NCBI GenBank assembly: GCA_002914805.1
Contig: JXTB01000224.1
Location: 161,296 to 225,295 of the forward strand
Direction: 5' to 3'
Source of the DNA: Parasponia andersonii
Lineage: Eukaryota; Streptophyta; Magnoliopsida; Rosales; Cannabaceae
Length of the DNA: 64,000 nucleotides
Shown here: positions 56,619-64,000 of the stretch, in pieces
Position numbering within the stretch: position 1 is the stretch's first letter
Layout: each line of letters opens with the position of its first letter
Notes under the pieces: generated by a model
Told to the model about the DNA's origin: nothing
The model's database searches: none
What the model saw: only the letters and a program-made list of their open reading frames with translations
Program-made: the position numbers and the translations under genes

Positions 56619-56667
56619 CCCTTTCTTAAGGAGATCTTGGACTTATATTTATAGGATCTCATACTCC

Positions 56668-58490
56668 TTAGGACTCATGCGGTAGACTCGGTAGACTTGC
56701 TCCAGGAACAAGATCAATCTGGTGTTGAATATTTCGTACGGGTGGTAAGCCAGCGGGTAACTCCTCAGGAACGATGTCTTCAAATTCAAACAATAATGTT
56801 TGAACTTGTACAGGAATATTTGTAGGAGTATATGTCTCTTTAGGTACAAAAAGAAGGTTGGTCCTGGTACAGGTTGTCTGGTTATTTTGTAGCTTCAGAG
56901 GAGCCAGAGTAATCTTCATATCATCCTTGTGGAAGCTGTATGTGTTAGCTTTTCCATTATGTATAGTGTTTAAATCGAATTGCCACGGTTGACCAAGCAA
57001 CATTTGACAGGCATCCATATCAACAACATCACATAATACCTCATCTTTGTATTTACCGATGGAGAAAGGAACTCGACATTGTTGTGTCACCTTTGTTTCA
57101 CCAACATCCTTGATCCAGCCAATGCGATACGGCGCAGTATATGGTTGGGTTGGCACTTGTAACTTGTCCACCATAGTCTTTGATACTATATTCTTGCTAC
57201 TTCCACTATCAATAATAAGATCACACACTCGTTGTTCAACCGTACAGCGAGTCTTGAAGATGTTGTGTCGTTGCATATCCTCTTCCTTCTTTGGTGTATA
57301 CATCAATCGTCTTATCACTAAGGAAATACCTTCATCTCCATAAATGACTTCCTCAAGTTCAACTTCATCTTCGTACTCCTCATTCTCGAGATATGTCTCG
57401 TCTCTTTCGATATTGTCATCATGTGTGGTTAGATTAACGGGACTGTTCTGACGACATTGATTTGAATAGTAGCCTGTTTGTTCACAACGATAACATTTAT
57501 TACCTCTCAGGACTGTATAAGGGTTGTTAGTGTTGTTGTTGGCTACTTTTCTTTGCGGTCGAGCGGTTGGTTGGTTGTGAGAAGAAGTTGGTCTTACTGC
57601 TTCATCGTGTGGTCTTGCCATGACTTTCACTTTGTTCAAATAAGATCTTTGTGTTGGTGAAGAGGATTGTGCAGTTGTTGGATTGCGATTTGTCCTTTTG
57701 TTAAGTTGAGTTTCAATTTTCAAAGCGAGTTGAATTGCGCTAGACAAAGTATTATGAGATTGTATGAATATCTCGTCTTATATGTTTATACAAATTCCAT
57801 CAATGAATCTTGAAATCTTTTGACTTTCAGATTTGCGAATGTCGACTCGGGCAGCCAGTTTGTGAAACTCGGTTACATATTCTTGTATTGTCCGATATGC
57901 TTGTCGGCAATGTTGATATCGACTGAAAAGTGCTTGTTCGTAATCTGGAGGTAGGAAGTGCTCGATTATCAATTGTTTCATTCGCCGCCAAGTGTGAACT
58001 TTGTTTCTCCCTTGCCGAATACGTGTCATTTGTAATTGATCCCACCAAGCTAACGCGCCTCCTTTGAGTCGATAAGCCACCAATTTGACCTTCATGTGTT
58101 CTTGCATACCCCAATATTCAAAGAACTTCTCTACTTCAGCTAGCCAATCAAGGAATTCTTCAATCACGAATAGACCATTAAATTGTGGAATCTCGATCTT
58201 CATGCGGTAATCATTTTGCCGAGGTCTTTGGTTATTTTCGGGTATGGCTAGTCCCTCATCATCTTTACTAGAATTTTCATCTTGGAAAAGTTGATTTCGA
58301 TGCCGCTTAAAATTTTCAAAAGGATCAACTTCGTCACGTCTTCATTGCTCATAATTGTTGTTTCATCCCCCAAGAAAGTGTTGAGTTAAATTCGTAAGCA
58401 TTGTCTCTAGATTCTGTAATCTTCTATCAAGTGCACCCATAGACTCCTTTGTTGCGAACTCTTCCACAGCGGGATTTTGTTGGCTAGACT
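56668..58490 (-). pseudogene. gypsy gag and protease region
   Basis: Gag starts around the ATG at 58401 or somewhat upstream. It includes IPQFNGL, FLDWLAEVEKFFEYW, a DQL-containing segment and FLPPDYEQALFSRYQH. Stops lie at 58365-58363, 58344-58342 and 57780-57778. The zinc knuckle (57495-57454) reads [14 protein letters not shown], with Tyr where the CCHC motif needs His. An acidic linker leads to the aspartic protease (DSGSS at about 57210). The reading frame then changes between about 56720 and 56690 before reverse transcriptase. The N at 58494 lies close to the start of gag. Confidence 0.85.
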
Positions 58491-58888
58491 CTTNAAAAAT
58501 ATAATTATTTTTTTTTTTACTTTTTACTTTTTTTTCTTACTCTTATGGGAAAGAAAATAATACAAACTCTTAAAAGTAAAGAAAAATAGAACTCTCAAAA
58601 ATCTAAACAATAAAAAAAAAAATAAAGTTTACAAAAATGTATATATTACCTTAAAGGAATGAAGCAAGTTCTCCAAGGTGGAAACCTTGATATACGCCTT
58701 TTTTTTTTGGAAACAAAGACAGTGTATAGAAGGGTTATATGTGTATGTATGGTAAATAATTGTTGTAGGAAGGTGATGATAAGGATTTGATAACGAAGGT
58801 GATGATGAAATAAGGAGACTTTTTTTTTTTTTAATGGAAATAGTGTAGGGTGACGGTAACATGAAAGCTATGTCTGATACAGAGTTAA

Positions 58889-58900
58889 GCTCTGGTACCA
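58889..58900 (-). other. Primer-binding site complementary to initiator tRNA-Met
   Basis: Two bases after the 5' LTR the minus strand reads TGGTACCAGAGC, one base off the common plant retrotransposon site TGGTATCAGAGC that pairs with the 3' end of initiator tRNA-Met. Confidence 0.82.
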
Positions 58901-58902
58901 AT

Positions 58903-59351
58903 TGACGCAGCAGGTTGCTAGATTTCACTCTAACTTACGTTCTCACAACGAGAAAATAAATAAACAAAATTCTCAAAGAGAATTTAGAAGAGAAAACTAA
59001 GATTTTGATTGAAAATTGGATGATTACAACTCTTGTCAATGAAGGCAATTTTTACAAGTTTAGGATTAATCTAAACCATCTAATAAAATAATTCTAAGAA
59101 ACTTATAACCATAGACTTAGCACTTACCAACCAAACATACTTAAATTGTTCATCTAACATACTTCAAATAAACAAATTGTTCACCTAACACACTTCAAAT
59201 AAACAAGCTAAATAATCTAACATATTTCAAAAAAATAAGTCTATAATACCTAACACACAAAAGAATTCTACCAACCAATGGAATGTTCATTAGATTGAGT
59301 TTTGAAATTTTAGGCCTTAGCTTTGGGTCATGGACGTGGGCTGCTACATCA
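58903..59351 (-). repeat. 5' LTR of the gypsy element
   Basis: It matches the LTR at 53715-54172 over its whole length, with TG...CA ends intact. The element's promoter should lie here, reading leftward. The target duplication ATAGA follows at 59352-59356. Confidence 0.92.
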
Positions 59352-59356
59352 ATAGA

Positions 59357-61109
59357 TGAAGATATTATAAACTCAAAATTCTAATGCTCTTTCTCTAAAA
59401 AAAAAAAAACCTAAAAGATTAAAAACTCTAATTTTTATTCCCTAATTTTCAAGAACTTTAAAAATGATTCAAGAATCTTCATCTTCTAATTCTTAAGAAC
59501 TCTAAATATTTAATTCAATACCTCTAACTATAGTTAGATTTCAAGAACTCTAAAAATGATTCAAAAATTCTAATCGTTGTCTTTCCAATTCTCAAGAACC
59601 CTAAAAATAATTATCAAAATATCTTGATTATTAGGATAAATATCAAAGCTTTGAAGAAGTAAAAGATAAATGAATGAGGGATTTTTCAAAAGGGATAGGC
59701 AAAGAAATATCGTTTGAATTTTTTTATTGATATCCAATTTCGAAATAAGAAACATTCAATAAGAGTGTATTAAAGAAATATTTAAATCGTAGATTTTAAA
59801 GAGGAGTCTACTTAGAAAGTGTGTAGGAAAAGGGAAAAAAAATGGAGTGTCTTTTTTGTATGTCTTTAGTGGTTATGTGATACCATAAAACGATTTTTTC
59901 TCTTCCAAAAAGGATATTTTGTATTGAAATATTTTTAACTTTTTCACAAAATTATCAAGTTGATACTTAATTTTTTTGGTTGGTAGGAAATATTTTATGT
60001 TATATTATTAAAATATCAAATAATTTAATAGAATTAAACGAGAAGAGAATGTTGCTAGTATTCATTTAATAAATAGGATTGAAATCTATTGTCTCACTTT
60101 ACTGTCTCATTTATTTAAAATAGGCACCTAAGCATTTTTTTTAGTAACCACCTTCTTTAAAAAATTAATTTGTTTAATTAATATTATTTTTTATGTTGAG
60201 TTGTCTACCTAGGTGGGATAATAAATAAGATAACAAAATGAGACACCAAATCTTGGTCCTTATAAATATGCTTTTACTCGAGTTATCTTTTATATCTGAG
60301 CTAATTTTTAGTAAAATCTACATGTTAGTGGTGGATTTATCATTATAAGCGTAGAAATCAAAAATTCTATAGCTCGTTAGTTGCCACTAATTATTACTTA
60401 TCCTTTGGAAAAGAATAAACAAAGTGTTATTTGAAACTAGTCTCCGTAATTTTTGAATCTCCTTGCCGAATAGCCTATTCTCCCTATTCAAAATAGGCAG
60501 GTAAATTCTTTCCCATAGAACCGTACTTGAGAGTTTCCAACCTCATACGACTCAGCAGTCAAGTTCTTTTAGTGTCCCTTTTATTTTTGCCTAATATGTG
60601 AACTCTTTTTATAAATTATTGAATGTGTAAAAGAAAACGGTTTCAGTAGAGTCAACATTAGGGTGTAAAAAAGAAGAGTCACAACAATCCTCCTATTATT
60701 ATTCCGGGGTGTCATGTAATTTCTATAATGTTTAAGTATCAAGGTGTTTGAAGCTTACACTTTGTTTACTATTCTTGGAATTTTTCAAAAGCAGAAGATG
60801 GTATGGTGAATGCCAAAGAAATTGCGCACGAGAATAGTCACTGAATCTCATGCGTTATACGGTGAAGCATTCAAAAATGGTAAGCAATGTTGCCTCAACC
60901 TGAAGTTTATCCTCTTTTGTTTCTGCCTTTAATTTAGTCTTTTCCGTCATGTACAAGTATAATAAGAGTTTTTTCTGTTTGGGTAAAGGATCAAGAGGAA
61001 GAATAACCACACCGAAACACATAAACAAAATTAGTGGCTTTGTACTATGAAATGTTGGAGAAGTTCATGAGAAACCAGTTTGGAGCAGCCAGGAAACATG
61101 TTAATCGAA
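59357..61109. other. Intergenic DNA between the gypsy element and the demethylase gene
   Basis: No gene or RNA is recognised. The left part has repeated AAGAACTCTAAA blocks (59440-59600) forming a weak minisatellite. The right part should include the 3' untranslated region of the demethylase gene. Confidence 0.4.
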
Positions 61110-64000
61110 CTATACCAAGGCTTCAAAATCTTTGACAGATTGGTCAACTGCATAAAGTACCATTTTCTTTATCTGCTCCAACCAAAAATCATAAGTCATT
61201 GATTAGAAAAGAATGTTGGGAAAGAGAGAAAACAAAGGTTAGGTGGCAAATGATGGAAGAAACCAAAATAAAACAGGGAGCAAGATTGTACCTCTAATTT
61301 GTCTTCCCTGGCCTTATGGTTCTTGGGAAGTTGTCTGAACTCCTCGGTTAAACAGAGGCATTCGCCGACATTTTCTGGAGAGACAAAGTCTACAGCAACT
61401 TTGGTACAAGACTGCAATGGAAGTACAATTCTGATGGTTAAACGAAGCAGACAAAGCTAGCACCACAGGCAGAAGAATAAGATGGCTAATATAAGGACCT
61501 TAAGATTCCTAACTTGGTGCGGGCAGCCAGCAGGAATAAATACAGCTTCTCCGACTCTTTGCTCAAATGTCCATGGCTCAACACCTAAACATGTGAAAGT
61601 ATCAGTATTTTTACGGTATTGGAAAAAAAAAATGTCATCTGCAGTTTTCTTAAAGGTTCTACAATTTTACTTACCATATTCCTCCTTTAGCTTCCTCTTG
61701 TGCTCTGAAGATAAATAAAAGGATTGGTCATGAATTGGATGATCGACCTACACAAGGAAAAGATTAGAGAATCCTCCAAACATATCTCATAGCTAAAGAA
61801 AAGTTCAAAAGTTGCTTTAAGTTACCCGTTCAACAGGACAACAGAAGGTATGCCTAAATTCTTTTGAGTGGTTTCTTAGATATGCCTCTAACTTTGGGAC
61901 ATCTTCCCGCCGGAAGATGTCCCATAGTGCCCCCCCTCTATTCTCTGAAGGCTTAGCAGGTTCATCTTCTATATTTGCAAGTTCAAATATTTCCATATCC
62001 TCCGTCTGCTCACCAAGTTTTATTCTTGGATGAGTGCTAGCTTTTATACCCTCTCTCTCGTCTTGCTCCTTGTGCAGTCTTTTCAATGCTGAAATTGACA
62101 AGCGTTGCTCACTACATAAATCTATGTCTGCTGTATGCGTCAAAATGTTTACCTACATTGATCAGTTATCAAAAGAACATATTACAGTAGTCCCGCAACA
62201 AATAGAAATGATGCATAGAGCAACGATAATCTAATTATGCCATTAGTGTTCTAGGCATTGTAAGTGAACCACTGGTTGGAAGAGAGATAACAGATCACAA
62301 TGATGCCAATTTACAATGTCAATTTGTGTACGTTAAATAATAATAATAATAATGTCTTCCGACCAAACCAACTAGAACACTAATTTTAAACCAGCTCACA
62401 GCTAAATAAGTGAAAGATTAGTTCACTTCATCTTATCTAATATTTGTTAATACTGTGACAATTGCCTTAGACAAATTTGTTGCGAGTGAGGACGTGAAAA
62501 CATGAAAAAATGTGCAAAATACAAATGCCCTTCTCCAGAATACAAGCTGTGAGGAGGTAAAAGAAGCGGATCATGGACTCCAAAGTCCAATTGGATACTG
62601 GGAGTTCACCTCCTCACAAGACAACATAACATGTTAGGTATTTAAGACATACCGCATCTGACATATCGCAGTGAAGCTTGGTTACAGAGTCACCTCTTCC
62701 AAGTTCTTCTGCAATGCCGTAAGCAATATATGTTTTGGGACCCAAGTCCGGCTTCAGGACACCGGCAGGCAACTTAACAGCAAGATTGAGGATACCAGAC
62801 CTAGGATCTGTGTACTCTTGAAATGGCAAGGCACTGATAAATTCATCACAATGACGAGGCAGAAGATCCTCAAACTTATCTGACGGGGGCCAGTCCTTTA
62901 ATTTAAGCATCTCTGGCCATAAATTTTCATATGTTCTCCCTTCAGAATAACCTTCGAAAAACTGACGAGTGTTAATCTCCACCTGCAAAATTTACACAAG
63001 AAGACATGCAAAGGCCTTATTGTTAAAGGAAAATCTGTGCAGGATACCAGGTCCAAAGTAACCCAAATTGGTAATTAAGAATCGGTATACTAAACTTCTA
63101 AACTAGCAATTCTTTAGAGAATAGACCTATGCAGCCAACAAATTCAGGACAAGCATTGTGCCTTGTGGCCAACACCCAAGGCAAGTGGGGTGTCAAATGA
63201 TGAAAGCTAAAAGCCAATATGCTAGATGAGACTATATAGCACAATATCAAACATACAGCTCGAACTTAACTTTTCCATAAAAAATAAAATAATGTCAGAA
63301 GGATAATAGAGTTAGACCTCGCAACCAGCTAAGCAGTCAATGGCCTTTACTTCTACAAATTTTGAGCCAGTCTCTTCCTCTGGATTTTCACTTAGCGCAC
63401 GCCACATAACCATTGGCTCCCAGCTCAAGCCAGTTGCTTGTTCAAGAACATTTCGCACTATAATTGGTTCGCCATTAACCCAATGCTTTTTGAAACAGGA
63501 TAGTCCTCCTTTTAGAATGTCTCTGGAGTCTGGACAATACAAAAAGTTATCATCCGAGCCTTCTCTAGAAGCTGCTTTTTTCAATACCTTGTTTCTTTTT
63601 TCAGCATCTTTAAACTTAAAAGATATGTGCTCCGTTGGACTAACACCCAATAAATCTCTTGCTTTTGCTTCCAAATTCAAGATCCACCCACATGGAAGGA
63701 TACGTTTGAACTCCAATGTACAGTGCTCGCACCCCCCCATATCTTTTGGAGCACACATAATACTCCCATCAGCATTTGCATTCCACCTAGTCAAAGCCTC
63801 CATACCATACTCTGATGTCTCTAAAGGACATGATTTGGGTAAAGGATCCCCTCCATGAATGTACTGACAACCCTTATTCTCGTATTGAAACTTCACTTCA
63901 GCCCGGTCTGAAAGGCTTCCCTTGCGAATCTCACGGCAACAACCCAGACAGAGTTCGAAAGAACACACCGGACAGCTTCGATGGAGATCAATTATTGAAG
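61110..64000 (-). CDS. JmjC histone lysine demethylase, KDM3/JMJ25-like, C-terminal part
   Basis: Seven exons join in phase on the minus strand: beyond 64000-63318, 62982-62653, 62152-61826, 61747-61675, 61584-61499, 61411-61292 and 61172-61110, giving about 560 visible residues. The gene continues past the right edge. Proteins of this family remove H3K9 methyl groups in the nucleus, using Fe(II) and 2-oxoglutarate. The first exon has Cys-rich zinc-binding text ([23 protein letters not shown]) and the conserved [15 protein letters not shown] and [10 protein letters not shown] that precede the JmjC domain. The domain shows [15 protein letters not shown], then the iron ligands HCD in [10 protein letters not shown] and the distal His in [14 protein letters not shown]. 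It ends with [15 protein letters not shown]. The third exon is a charged linker (residues such as [12 protein letters not shown]) usual for plant members. The catalytic motifs seen are intact. Confidence 0.95.

Larger units (their letters stand above)
53710..59356 (-). mobile_element. Full-length Ty3/gypsy LTR retrotransposon, inactive
   Basis: The element spans 53715-59351 (5.6 kb) on the minus strand, with LTRs at both ends and the 5-bp target duplication ATAGA at 53710-53714 and 59352-59356. Domain order on the minus strand is gag, zinc knuckle, protease, reverse transcriptase, RNase H, integrase, which is the Ty3/gypsy order. The frame carries about a dozen in-frame stops, one frame change near 56700 and one N at 58494. 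It cannot encode its own proteins. The LTRs differ at scattered sites and in length (458 and 449 bp), so the insertion is not recent. Confidence 0.93.

Noticed and set aside
58629..58902. Open frame near the right LTR of the gypsy element
   Set aside because: It lies between the primer-binding site and gag, in the untranslated leader, and has no gag similarity.

Overview
The window is nuclear DNA of a flowering plant, very probably a eudicot. It is AT-rich, its genes are split by GT-AG introns, and it carries plant-only families: a STIG1-like secreted protein, a class III peroxidase, a PLS-type pentatricopeptide protein, a GT14 glycosyltransferase and an organellar leucyl-tRNA synthetase. Long stretches between genes are decayed LTR retrotransposons and small foldback elements. 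The species cannot be named from this sequence. Two single N bases (31427 and 58494) show that this is an assembled scaffold.

Layout. 1-3600 (minus strand): the 3' exons of a TRM6-like tRNA m1A58 methyltransferase subunit with an in-frame stop and no 5' half, then a STIG1-like gene broken by a stop at a conserved cysteine. 4868-9552 (plus): a three-exon cytochrome b561 protein lacking one haem-ligand histidine, then a seven-exon PLP homeostasis protein (PROSC/YggS family). 9553-20954: a transposon graveyard with one 2.2-kb solo LTR (10965-13188, near-perfect target duplication), at least two further LTR-like noncoding relics and several small tandem repeats. 20955-23180: an intron-free PPR gene. 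25006-26760: a peroxidase similar to Arabidopsis PRX29, with its 3' end duplicated downstream. 27675-30936 (minus): a ten-exon GT14 gene whose 5' flank is duplicated almost identically. 33110-40555 (minus): a complete twenty-exon organellar leucyl-tRNA synthetase. 40600-53700: AT-rich gene-free DNA with minisatellites, a well-preserved MITE and a large inverted pair of dispersed repeats. 53715-59351: a full-length Ty3/gypsy element on the minus strand with two LTRs, a 5-bp target duplication, primer-binding site and polypurine tract, inactivated by many stop codons. 61110-64000 (minus, running off the right edge): the JmjC half of a KDM3-type histone demethylase.

The genes are unrelated housekeeping and cell-wall or secretory genes with no operon-like logic. 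The LeuRS gene and the PPR gene resemble two Arabidopsis genes that lie close together (At4g04350 and At4g04370), which suggests conserved local gene order. I found no clearly new multi-gene system. The most unusual items are the His-to-Tyr change in the cytochrome b561 core, the nonsense change in STIG1, the 461-bp repeat whose first copy ends exactly at an N, and the decay pattern of the gypsy element.

Exon positions were read by eye from splice sites and reading phase. Phases close across every intact gene, but single-base errors in boundaries are possible.
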